NCBI GenBank assembly: GCA_964570765.1 | Contig: CAZMZF010000014.1 | Coordinates: forward strand, 10,871 to 74,870 | DNA length: 64,000 bases | Source of the DNA: CAZMZF01 sp964570765 | GTDB lineage: Bacteria > Zixibacteria > MSB-5A5 > RBG-16-43-9 | Reading direction: 5' to 3' | Part shown: one piece after another, positions 33,857 through 42,248 of the stretch | Position numbering within the stretch: position 1 is the stretch's first letter | Layout: the number at the start of each line of letters is the position of its first letter | The notes under the pieces: model-generated | What the model was told of the DNA's origin: nothing | The model's input: only the letters and a program-made list of their open reading frames with translations | Database searches by the model: none | Made by a program: the position numbers and the translations under genes

Positions 33857-35149
33857 GACGTAAGATGGAAGAAGGAAAAAGGAAAAAGGAAGAATCTTCT
33901 ACCTCTCCTGATTTTTATTTTAGCCTTCGGGATAAAATTTATCTACTTTTTGGGAATAAAAGGGCTTCCTCTTTTTGAATTCCCTTTTGCAGATGCACTT
34001 TACAATTTAGACTGGGCAAAAGAGATTATCTCTGGTAATCTCTGGGCAAAGGCTCCTTTTTTTAGAGCTCCGCTTTACCCTTTCTTTTTATCTTTACTAA
34101 TAAAGGTCTTTGGAAAAGACCTTTTTGTTTTAAGGATTATTCAGATATTCATCGGCTCTTTAAGTTGTATTTTGATTTATCTATTAGCCCGGAGGTTGTT
34201 TAACTCAAAAGTCGCCATTCTTTCAGCCATCTTTGCTTGCTTTTATGCACCCTTAATATTTTTTGACGCAGAGTTGCTGGATACTTTCTTTATAATCTTT
34301 TTTAATATTATTTCGGTTTACATCTTGATTTATGCTCACGGAAGACCCTCAATTTACAGATTCTTCCTGAGCGGTATTATTATTCTGCCTTTAGCCTGGC
34401 TGGGGATTTTCTTAGCCTTTAGAGAGTGGAAAAGGTTATCTTTGATCCTGGGATTTATCTTTACCTATATGTTCTCGGTGATACTATTCTTTGTGAATAC
34501 CAGGTTTCGTTTGCTGGTAATTCCATTTCTTCTGATCTTCTCATCTTTTGCTATTTTAAAAATAATCGAGAATGAGAAAATCAAGACAAAATTCTTATTG
34601 ATATTTTTAAGTGCAGTCTAAATTCTTTTGGGAAATATCGACCTGACCAGGCAGATGGATCCGGTTTATGAGGCTCAATTTCATTATATCTTAGGGAATG
34701 CTTATCTGAAAGAGAAGTCTTTTCAAAATGCAGAAGATGAGTTCAATCAGGCTGTTTAAATCTCAGAAGAGCAGGCTCGAGCTTTTACTGGACTGGGGGT
34801 TATTCGATATGTCCAGGGGAATTACATTCAAGCGGAAAGTTTGTTAAATAAAGCTCTACGGGTTGACTCAACTGAGGTCTATGCCTATCGCTATTTAGGT
34901 GATATCTATGCTAAGAAAAGGGAATATTTAAAAGCTTTACAGGAATACCAGATGGCTCTGGCTTTAAATCCTGAATATGGGGAGGCCTATTTTGGGGCTG
35001 GGTATGTTTATGCAAATTTCGGGGATTTAAAAAAAGCTATTGAAATGTGGGAGAAAAGTTTAGTATATTCTCCTGATTTGCCTGGAACCAGGGAGAATTT
35101 GGAAAGAGCAAGAAGGATACTTAGAGAAAAAGTAGATAGTAGACAGTAA
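33857..35149 (+). pseudogene. Decayed GT39/GT83-like membrane glycosyltransferase with TPR tail
   Basis: One reading frame runs from 33857 to TAA 35147-35149 but is cut by TAA at 34619-34621 and TAA at 34757-34759, and it has no ATG/GTG/TTG start at its upstream limit, where a word-like spacer begins. The first part encodes membrane helices and FPFADALYNLDWAKEI and FRAPLYPFFLSLL, typical of dolichyl-phosphate-mannose-type (PMT_2) glycosyltransferases, with an apparent internal deletion after ISVYILIYAHG, since the usual run of helices is missing. The last part encodes TPR units (YLGDIYAKKREYLKALQEY). Three lesions of different kinds argue for a true pseudogene. The acidic loop Asp residue for sugar transfer seems kept in PFADALYN. 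Confidence 0.82.
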
Positions 35150-35345
35150 ACAGTAGACAGGGAAAACCTAATCGGTAATCCCACCTTGCCCTCAAGGTGG
35201 GTAAATTGAGTAAAGAAAAATAAAAAATAAAAAAAATCAAAAAGTGATAAGTAGGACAAGAGACGATAGAGATTGATAGCTAGTAGCTTGTAGCAAGTAG
35301 CAAAAAGCAAAAATCGAATATCGAATAGCAAATAGCGAATACCTA
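35135..35345. repeat. Word-like low-complexity spacer before trpB2
   Basis: AGTAGACAGTAAACAGTAGA (35139 on), then TAGCTAGTAGCTTGTAGCAA and TCGAATATCGAATAGCAAAT words up to 35340. There is one weak hairpin CCCACCTTGCCCTCAAGGTGGG at about 35178-35200. It belongs to the same word families as other spacers. Confidence 0.65.
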
Positions 35346-35368
35346 AACCCATAATTACAGGAGGAAGA

Positions 35369-36670
35369 ATGAGTTCAAAGAGAAGACAGATTTTATTGAC
35401 TACGGATGAGATGCCTAAGAGATGGTATAATATTCAACCTGACCTTCCAGAGCCTTTGCCACCACCGAAGGATCCGGAGAAAGGTGAGTCACGTATTAAA
35501 GCACTTCCTGAGATACTCTTAGCCGAGTGCTTGAAACAGGAGTTCTCGCAGGAAAGATGGATCGATATACCGGATGAGCTTTTGAGCATATATCAACAGG
35601 CTGGCAGGCCCAGACCTTTGTTCAGAGCATTGAATTTAGAGAAAAGGTTAGGTACTCCTGCCAGGATGTATTATAAAAGCGAGTTCTATTCACCTACCGG
35701 GAGCCATAAGGTCAATACTGCCTTAGCTCAAGCTTTTTATGCCAGAGAGCAGGGTTTTGAAAGGCTAACTACTGAGACTGGAGCAGGTCAATGGGGCACT
35801 GCCTTAGCTTATGCCGCCAGTTTAGCTGACCTGAAATGCACTGTCTACTGGGTTAGAGCAGTGCATGATTGGAAAAACGACCGCCGTGGTTTTATGCAGT
35901 TATTTGAAGCAGAGATTTATGCTTCGCCCAGCAATAAAACTGAAATGGGAAGAAAACTCTGGGAAAAAGACCATAATCATCCGGGCTCCTTAGGGATTGC
36001 TATCTCCGAGGGGATTGAGGATGCCAAGAAAGATAAAAAGGCGATCTATTGTCTGGGTTCGGTTTTAAATCACGTATTGATGCATCAGACCATAATTGGT
36101 TTGGAAACCCAGGCTCAATTTGAGAAGATCGGAGAATATCCAAATCTGGTTATATCCTGTTTGGGCGGGGGGAGTAATTTTGGTGGGTTTGCTTTACCCT
36201 TTGTGGGTGATGTTCTGACCAAAGGAAAGAAGATAAAATTCATCGCAGCTCAGAGCCAGTCCGCACCCAATCTACAGGGTGAATATAAATATGATTTTGC
36301 AGACCATGGGGAATTGACTCCGCTTTTGAAAATGTACACTCTCGGTCACCAGACTAATATGGCTCCGATCAAAGGGGATGGATTAAGATACCACGGCTGT
36401 TCCCCGATTATCAGTCTGCTCCGGGATAAAGGGTATATCGATACCATCGCCTATCCCCAGGATGAAAAGGATGTGTTTGAAAAAGCCAGGATTTTCATCC
36501 GGGCAGAAGGGTTTTTACCTGCACCAGAATCAGCTTACAGCATTGCCTGTGCCATAGATGAAGCTATGAAATGCAAGAAAACTGGTGAGGAGAAGGTTAT
36601 CGCGTTCAATATTAGTGGACACGGGTTTATGGATATACCGGGATATCGTGAAGTTCTAAATCTAAAATAA
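35369..36670 (+). CDS. TrpB2-type tryptophan synthase beta-like PLP enzyme
   Basis: A 433-residue PLP enzyme of the TrpB2 branch, which differs from TrpB1 by a longer N-terminus (SKRRQILLTTDEMPKRWYNI) and works alone or with other partners. The PLP lysine is Lys114 in SPTGSHKVN; the catalytic Glu region is TETGAGQWGTALA; the phosphate cup is CLGGGSNFGG (about 265). It should make tryptophan from indole and serine, or act as indole salvage or serine/threonine deaminase. No trpA or other trp gene is near. An AGGAGG Shine-Dalgarno motif lies before the ATG. The spacer before it is long and repeat-rich. Confidence 0.93.
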   Translation: MSSKRRQILLTTDEMPKRWYNIQPDLPEPLPPPKDPEKGESRIKALPEILLAECLKQEFSQERWIDIPDELLSIYQQAGRPRPLFRALNLEKRLGTPARMYYKSEFYSPTGSHKVNTALAQAFYAREQGFERLTTETGAGQWGTALAYAASLADLKCTVYWVRAVHDWKNDRRGFMQLFEAEIYASPSNKTEMGRKLWEKDHNHPGSLGIAISEGIEDAKKDKKAIYCLGSVLNHVLMHQTIIGLETQAQFEKIGEYPNLVISCLGGGSNFGGFALPFVGDVLTKGKKIKFIAAQSQSAPNLQGEYKYDFADHGELTPLLKMYTLGHQTNMAPIKGDGLRYHGCSPIISLLRDKGYIDTIAYPQDEKDVFEKARIFIRAEGFLPAPESAYSIACAIDEAMKCKKTGEEKVIAFNISGHGFMDIPGYREVLNLK

Positions 36671-37015
36671 AGTTTAAAGGTTCAACCGTTCAAAAGCTCA
36701 AAGGGTTAAAGTAAGAAGTGAGAAGTAAGATGTAAGATGAAAAAAAGCGTAGCGTCTCTACGAGTCGTAAAGCTTTTATCGACCGACGTTTCTGTCCTAA
36801 TTATGGATCCATAGGATCGGACGTTACGAATTTAAAATGAGCGGAGGTCTTTAGACCTCCATATAAAGATATATGGAAGACTGGAGTCTCAAGACCTTGA
36901 GACCTTCCGCTACAAAACAATGATAAAATACGATAAAGGTAATTTCAAAGAGGTCAAGGGATTAAGGGTTGTAGTTTGAAGGATAAGTTTAAAGGAGTAA
37001 ACGTTCAAAATATCA
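36671..37015. other. Intergenic region of repeats, no gene
   Basis: It starts with words AGTTTAAAGGTTCAACCGTT and GAGAAGTAAGATGTAAGATG (to 36740). A multi-arm palindromic block runs 36748-36915 between GCGTAGCG and CGCTAC; it includes GGAGGTCTTTAGACCTCC (36843-36860) and GGATCCATAGGATC near 36805. A stretch with AGGTTTGAAGG-like words leads to the next gene, with AGGAG at about 36993. No promoter of good quality was seen. Confidence 0.7.
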
Positions 37016-38266
37016 ATGGGGAATAAGATGGTCAAAAAAATAATTTTAGTAATTTTAACTGGTTTATTGTTACTTAATATCTGCCAGGGATTAGTTCTGG
37101 CTCAAGAGAAGGTGGATATCACAACTCAATCTCAAATCCAGGATGAACAGCAGAAAAAAGAAAGGTTAGACCAGGCCATAAAATATCAGAAAGCTAAGAA
37201 CATCCACTTTTTTTTAGATCAGGGTTATACGATTATTTTTCTAATCTTATTTCTTTTCTTGGGATTATCAGCTTTCTTAAGACACCAGATTGAGAAATTG
37301 ACCGGAAAGAGATTCTGGTTGATTTTTTTCTATGCTCTGATTTTTATCATCTTAGCCTTTATTGTGGGTTTGCCCTCGAGCTATTATGGTTTTCACTTAG
37401 AGCAAAAATACCAGCTCTCCAATCAGAATTTTTCCCAGTGGTTCGGGGAACAATTGAAAGGGCTTATTATTCTGTTTATTATAGGTTTGATTGCGATCGA
37501 GGGGATATATCTGGCTTTAAAGAAAGCTCCCCGGACCTGGTGGATTTATGTTTCTATTGTATTTGTCTTCTTCACTGTGCTACTGATTAATCTGGCTCCG
37601 ATCTTAATTATGCCACTTTTCAATGTTTATACCCCTCTACCTCAAGGCGAGATAAGGGATAAGTTGATTGCTCTCTCAGAAAAAGCCAATGTCAATGTAG
37701 AGAATATCTACCAGATGGATATGAGCAAGCAGACCAAAAAGGCGAATGCGATGTTCACCGGAATTGGGAATACTAAAAGGATTGTCTTAGGAGATAATCT
37801 TGTTAAGGAATATACTCCAGATGAGATCGAAGTGGTGATTGCGCATGAGATGGGGCATAATGTTTTACAGCATATCTGGAAATTGATTGCCTTGATGTCT
37901 TTTGTATCTGCGGTTGGATTTTTGATTATTCATTTAACAATGGGGAGGATTATTAATAGATATAGAGCCCGACTTAAAATCGAAGGGATGGCGGATATTG
38001 CCAGTCTGCCTTTGTTTATGCTGATATTCGTGGTATTTAGTCTGATAACTCTGCCAGTTTCTCCTACCTATTCACGGTATTTAGAACGTCAAGCAGATAA
38101 ATTCGCCCTGGATTTAACTGGTAAACCAGATGATTTTATTACAGCGATGGATAAATTAGCTTATCAAAATCTTTCAGACCCGAATCCTTCTCCGGTGATT
38201 GAGTTTCTGCTGTATGACCATCCACCGGCTTCTAAAAGAATAAAGTTTGCGGAGACGTATAAATAA
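37016..38266 (+). CDS. M48 family membrane zinc metalloprotease (Ste24/CAAX protease-like)
   Basis: A 416-residue integral membrane peptidase resembling eukaryotic/bacterial Ste24. An N-terminal hydrophobic segment (about 8-28), then helices at about 58-75, 100-120, 145-165 and 175-200, are followed by the zinc site HEMGH at 277-281, with a later Glu in RYLERQADKFALDLTG (about 363). The length and architecture match the Ste24-type M48A group. The ATG at 37028, with GGGGAA upstream, is an alternative start and would drop four residues. It probably degrades or trims membrane proteins in the inner membrane. The surroundings give no operon context. Confidence 0.92.
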   Translation: MGNKMVKKIILVILTGLLLLNICQGLVLAQEKVDITTQSQIQDEQQKKERLDQAIKYQKAKNIHFFLDQGYTIIFLILFLFLGLSAFLRHQIEKLTGKRFWLIFFYALIFIILAFIVGLPSSYYGFHLEQKYQLSNQNFSQWFGEQLKGLIILFIIGLIAIEGIYLALKKAPRTWWIYVSIVFVFFTVLLINLAPILIMPLFNVYTPLPQGEIRDKLIALSEKANVNVENIYQMDMSKQTKKANAMFTGIGNTKRIVLGDNLVKEYTPDEIEVVIAHEMGHNVLQHIWKLIALMSFVSAVGFLIIHLTMGRIINRYRARLKIEGMADIASLPLFMLIFVVFSLITLPVSPTYSRYLERQADKFALDLTGKPDDFITAMDKLAYQNLSDPNPSPVIEFLLYDHPPASKRIKFAETYK

Positions 38267-38277
38267 TAAAATGAAAA

Positions 38278-38399
38278 GTTAAACTGAAAAGAAAAGTAAG
38301 AAGTGAGACGTAAGACGTGAGATGAAAATCGTAGCGCGACCCTTTCAGGGTCGCAATGCGAGGCTGAAAGTCTCAAGACCTTGATGGCCTCGCGCTACG
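38278..38399. repeat. Word-like spacer and perfect outer-stem cruciform
   Basis: Words AGTAAGAAGTGAGACGTAAG occupy 38290-38325. The cruciform has outer stem CGTAGCGCG (38330-38338)/CGCGCTACG (38391-38399), arm 1 CGACCCTTTCAGGGTCG and arm 2 GCGAGGC/GCCTCGC with an inner CTCAAGACCTTGATG. Confidence 0.88.
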
Positions 38400-38420
38400 A
38401 TTTCAATTACAGGAAACTAA

Positions 38421-39683
38421 ATGTCAGGCAAAACCATAATCGAAAAAATATTATCCAGAGCTTCGGGTAAAGATGTTTATGTAAACGACCGTGTTTGGGC
38501 GGAGGTGGATCTGGTGGTTGTGCGGGATTTCGGTGGTCCAAACGTGGTTCTGGAATTTGATGAGTTCACCCGTAGGGGAAAAGTAAAAGACCCGGATAAA
38601 ATCGCTATGACTTTTGATTATCAGGCGCCGGCTAAGGATTTAAAGGTTGCCCAGAATCAGGCTTTGTGTCGGGATTTTGCCAAAAGGCAGGGAATTAAAA
38701 ACCTTTTTGATGTGAACTGGGGGATAGGTCAGCATGTTCTATTAGAGCAGGGTATGATTAAACCTGGTTCTGTGATAGTGGGAACTGATAGCCATATGAA
38801 CCTTTTGGGTGCAGTTGGTTCATTCTCTTCAGGGGTTGGAACAACTGATATCGTAGCGAGCTGGTATTCTGGTAAACTCTGGTTTAGAGTTCCGGAGACG
38901 ATTAAAGTTATCTTTAAAGGAAGATATAAAGAGCCAACTTCAGCCAAGGATTTAACTTTGAAATTTGTGAAAACCATAGGGATGGATAAGCCAAATTATA
39001 AATCTTTAGAGTTTACTGGTGAGCCGATAGAGAATCTTTCCTTAGCAGGGAGATTAACTTTGGGGAGTATGGTAACTGAGGTTAACGGGAAAGTCTGCTT
39101 TATCGAGCCTTCAGGGGAGACTCTTTCATTCTTAAAGCAAAGAATAAAGGATAGATTTGAAATGGTTAAAAGTGACAAAGATGCAAAATACTTGAAAGAG
39201 GTTGAAGTCGATGTAGAAAACTTAGTTCCGCAGATTGCCTGTCCTCATTCACCTGATAATGTCGTGCCAGTTGAAGAAGTTGAAGGGAGACCTTTTAATG
39301 AAGGTTTTATTGGCTCCTGCACCAATGGCAGATTTGAGGATTTTGAGGCTGCAGCAAAAATTTTAAAAAAGGCAGGGAAGATTCATCCAGAGGTAAGATT
39401 GATTGTAGTTCCAGCTACCAGAGAGGTTGCCAGGGGGATGTTGAAAGCCGGTTTGTATGATATCTTTATGGATGTAGGAGCAATGATTGCTAATCCCGGA
39501 TGCAGTCTCTGCACGGCTGGACATCACGGAATTTTGGGTAAAGGGGATATTTTACTTTCAACCTCGAACCGGAATTTCTTAGGCAAATTAGGTAAAGGAG
39601 CTAAAGTTTATCTGTGCAGTCCGGCAACGGTTGCCGCATCCGCGGTTGAAGGTAAAATAACAGATCCGAGAAGGTATTTTTAA
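38421..39683 (+). CDS. 3-isopropylmalate dehydratase/homoaconitase large-subunit-like protein
   Basis: A 420-residue aconitase-superfamily large subunit of the LeuC/HacA type. The [4Fe-4S] ligands are Cys300 (GSCTNGR), Cys361 and Cys364 (NPGCSLCTAGHHG). GTDSHMNLLGAVGSFSSGVG and DVVVRDFGG-like segments fit. The enzyme dehydrates and rehydrates 2- or 3-isopropylmalate, or citrate- or homocitrate-like acids, in amino-acid synthesis. The catalytic swivel subunit (LeuD) is required but not present in the window, so it must be encoded elsewhere. The exact substrate is open. It is downstream of a cruciform repeat and upstream of a DUF554 gene. Confidence 0.9.
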   Translation: MSGKTIIEKILSRASGKDVYVNDRVWAEVDLVVVRDFGGPNVVLEFDEFTRRGKVKDPDKIAMTFDYQAPAKDLKVAQNQALCRDFAKRQGIKNLFDVNWGIGQHVLLEQGMIKPGSVIVGTDSHMNLLGAVGSFSSGVGTTDIVASWYSGKLWFRVPETIKVIFKGRYKEPTSAKDLTLKFVKTIGMDKPNYKSLEFTGEPIENLSLAGRLTLGSMVTEVNGKVCFIEPSGETLSFLKQRIKDRFEMVKSDKDAKYLKEVEVDVENLVPQIACPHSPDNVVPVEEVEGRPFNEGFIGSCTNGRFEDFEAAAKILKKAGKIHPEVRLIVVPATREVARGMLKAGLYDIFMDVGAMIANPGCSLCTAGHHGILGKGDILLSTSNRNFLGKLGKGAKVYLCSPATVAASAVEGKITDPRRYF

Positions 39684-39690
39684 ATGTAGC

Positions 39691-39780
39691 GGAGGTCTTT
39701 AGACCTCCAAAAATAAAAGCATAAAGGCTCAAATGTTCAAAAGCTCAAAGGTTTAATAGTTCAATAGTTCAAAGGTGAAT
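39691..39780. repeat. GGAGGTCT hairpin and GTTCAAA words
   Basis: GGAGGTC-TTTA-GACCTCC (39691-39708), preceded by GTAGC, then words AGCTCAAATGTTCAAAAGCT and AATAGTTCAATAGTTCAAAG to about 39776. Confidence 0.8.
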
Positions 39781-39863
39781 AAATATTAAATAAAAAGTAT
39801 TGTGACCCCAACTATGGCGGGTTGCCTAAGCCCTACGGGCACTACGAAAAGAAAAAGAAAATT

Positions 39864-40541
39864 ATGAAAGGCACATTAGTTAATACTGCGACGGTTATAA
39901 TTGGCAGTCTAATAGGTCTGGCTATCGGTAGCAGATTCACGGAAAAGATCAAAACGATTGTCCTGCAGGCTCTGGGTCTGTGTACTCTTTTAATCGGGAT
40001 GAAGATGGCTTTTAAAACGGATAATATATTATTAGTTATTGGTAGCTTAGCCTTAGGCGGGATAACAGGAGAGCTTTTGAAAATCGAAGATGGTCTGGAG
40101 AAAATTGGAAAGGTGATAAAAAGCAAAGTAAAGTCTGAGTCTGGAACTTTTGTTTTGGGTTTTGTAACTGCAAGTCTGGTCTTCTGCGTTGGACCTATGA
40201 CCATCGTGGGCTCAATCCAGGATGGTATTTCTGGCAATGCTGATACCCTGTATGCTAAATCGATGTTAGATGGCTTTGCTTCGATTGCCTTTGCCTCCAG
40301 TTTAGGAGTGGGTGTGTTTTTTTCTTTCTTAACGGTATTGATATTTCAAGGAGCTTTAACCTTATTAGGGAGTCAGTTAACATTTTTAGTCGAACCCGGT
40401 ATATTAAATGAACTAACCGCCACAGGTGGATTGATGATTTTGGGAATCGGGTTTTATCTGTTGGATATAAAAAGAATCAAAGTAGGAAATTTTCTCCCGG
40501 CTTTGGTTTTTGTGGTGATCTTAGCTTTAATTTTTAAGTAA
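39864..40541 (+). CDS. DUF554 family membrane protein (YdfK-like)
   Basis: A 225-residue integral membrane protein of the DUF554 family. Its N-terminus MKGTLVNTATVIIGSLIGL is typical. About six transmembrane helices alternate with short loops; FVLGFVTASLVFCVGPMTIVGSIQDG in the middle is the family core. The function is unknown in general; transport has been suggested on topology alone. ATG 39864 is preferred to TTG 39822 because the extra 14 residues are charged, derive from repeat-like DNA and are absent from the family pattern. It probably belongs to no operon here. Confidence 0.9.
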   Translation: MKGTLVNTATVIIGSLIGLAIGSRFTEKIKTIVLQALGLCTLLIGMKMAFKTDNILLVIGSLALGGITGELLKIEDGLEKIGKVIKSKVKSESGTFVLGFVTASLVFCVGPMTIVGSIQDGISGNADTLYAKSMLDGFASIAFASSLGVGVFFSFLTVLIFQGALTLLGSQLTFLVEPGILNELTATGGLMILGIGFYLLDIKRIKVGNFLPALVFVVILALIFK

Positions 40542-40771
40542 TTTTCGTCTGACATTAAAGCCGGACGCCACTTGAAAAACATTTAGAAGTTTCTTGAAAA
40601 CTCAACTTTGCAGGGCTGGTCCACCCCTGGCGGATGCCTACGATCCACAAATCATCGTTCGTAGAGCGGGCACCTTGCCCCCAGAATTCTTCTCTGGGTA
40701 TTGCCTCAAGAGGAATGTTTTTTATCCGATGTAAAAGTTAGATGAACCCAGGAAAACAAGAGAGGTGAAAT

Positions 40772-41860
40772 ATGGCAGTGACAGCTGAAGTTAAACTTTT
40801 AGATTTAAGGCTTGATTATATCAAGGAGAAATTAGGGGGTAAGAGCAAAGCCTGTTTACTTAATTCGCATGACATATTCAAGTCCATAAAAGATGAAAAG
40901 GTTATCGTGATGGCTTGTAATACCAGGATAAAGCACGTGATTCCGGGCATAATGAGAGCAGCTGAAAAGTTAGATTCGATTGTAGCATTTGAGCTGGCAA
41001 AATCTGAAGGGAATCTGGATGGGGGATATACCGGGATGACCCCGGAGATCTTTTTCGATACGGTAATCGGATATGCTGAGAAGATTGGTTTTTCAAAGCC
41101 ATTTTTCATTCACGGCGACCATATCACTACCAAAAATAACTCTAAAGAAGAGATCGAATCCTCTAAAAAACTTATCGAAGCTGAGCTGAAAGCTGGTTAT
41201 ACCTCATTTGCCATCGATTCCTCTTTTAACGAGTTAGAGGATAATATCTGGATAACATCTGAACTTGCTAAGCCGATTGTGGAATTAGGTCTGGGTTTAG
41301 AAGTTGAAGTGGGTGAGGTAAAATCTGCCGGGCAGGAAGCTGTGATAACGACAGTAGAAGAAGCTACAACCTTTATTGATGGGCTCTTGAAAAATAATAT
41401 CAAACCAGATCTTTTAGCTATTAATAATGGCTCCAAGCATGGAAATTATTTAGAAGGGGAGAAGATCTTCATCGATCTGGATAGAACTAAAGTGATCTAT
41501 GAGGCGATTAAAGATAATGGAGTCTGCATTGCCCAGCACGGGATCACCGGCACTCCATTACATTTAGTTGGTAAATTTGCAGATTGTGGTATTCGCAAGG
41601 GGAATGTAGGGACTGAATGGCAGAATATCGCTCATAAAGGTCTGCCAAAGGATTTAATGGAGCAGATGAGGAAATGGTCAGGAGATAATAAAAAGGACAT
41701 AAAGTTTGCTACCAAAGTTTTTGTGAAGGAGATAAATTCTATTCCAGAAAAGGATCAAAAAGCGATTGAGGAAAAAGCGTTTCAGACGGCCTGCGAGTTT
41801 ATTCAAGCCTTTAGAGCAGAAAAGTTAGCTTCTAAGTTAAAGGATAAACTCTTTAGGTAG
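40772..41860 (+). CDS. Class II (zinc) aldolase, fructose-bisphosphate/tagatose-bisphosphate type
   Basis: A 362-residue class II aldolase. Zinc and catalytic motifs are HGDH (114-117), then EVEVGEVKSAG (about 173), NNGSKHGNYLEG (about 216) and the phosphate-binding AQHGITGTPLHL (about 249). It should cleave or form ketose 1,6-bisphosphate or a similar sugar phosphate. It is somewhat divergent from FbaA: NNGSKHG stands where AxGTxHG is usual, so the substrate may differ, as in the KDG/sulfoquinovose-related or uncharacterised class II aldolases. A GAGAGGTGA ribosome binding motif precedes the ATG. It is monocistronic in appearance. Confidence 0.85.
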   Translation: MAVTAEVKLLDLRLDYIKEKLGGKSKACLLNSHDIFKSIKDEKVIVMACNTRIKHVIPGIMRAAEKLDSIVAFELAKSEGNLDGGYTGMTPEIFFDTVIGYAEKIGFSKPFFIHGDHITTKNNSKEEIESSKKLIEAELKAGYTSFAIDSSFNELEDNIWITSELAKPIVELGLGLEVEVGEVKSAGQEAVITTVEEATTFIDGLLKNNIKPDLLAINNGSKHGNYLEGEKIFIDLDRTKVIYEAIKDNGVCIAQHGITGTPLHLVGKFADCGIRKGNVGTEWQNIAHKGLPKDLMEQMRKWSGDNKKDIKFATKVFVKEINSIPEKDQKAIEEKAFQTACEFIQAFRAEKLASKLKDKLFR

Positions 41861-41885
41861 AGAGCTCTAAAACATAGAAGAGAGC

Positions 41886-41979
41886 GGTCGGGCAAGGTGC
41901 CCGACCTACGAGAGATTAATAGATTCTCCATCTTAGAGTTTCCCGACAGAATTCTCGTAGGCAGGGCTCCCAGCCCTGC
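41886..41979. repeat. Hairpin repeats upstream of the envelope block
   Basis: GGTCGGGC-AAGGT-GCCCGACC (41886-41906) and GCAGGGCT-CCC-AGCCCTGC (41961-41979), separated by AGATTCTCCATCTTAGAG-like pairing. These lie 3' of the aldolase gene and before a strong promoter. Confidence 0.8.
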
Positions 41980-42028
41980 GGTGCTGGTAAATATTTGAAC
42001 AATATAAGATTAATCCTCAAAAAAAGGC

Positions 42029-42056
42029 TTGACAAATTTCGTTTATTAGTTATAAT
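42029..42056 (+). promoter_or_regulatory. Consensus sigma-70 promoter of the PorU-PorV block
   Basis: A perfect TTGACA (42029-42034), a 16-base spacer and a perfect TATAAT (42051-42056). It lies about 190 bases before the chosen start of the PorU-like gene, leaving a long leader in which an AGGAG occurs at 42141-42145. Confidence 0.8.
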
Positions 42057-42248
42057 GTTGGCAAGAAAAGAAAGGATTTGCCTATAGAGTATAGTTAAAG
42101 GGTTTTTGTGGTTTTGAAAAATGATTCCAGGTTTTAAAAGAGGAGTATCCCTTTAACTATGAGGCATCTTATCTTCCGAGCAGAAAACCCGCTAAGGCGG
42201 ATTAAAACTTCTCGGTTTTTTATTTATCCTAATTTTAATCCATTAGAT

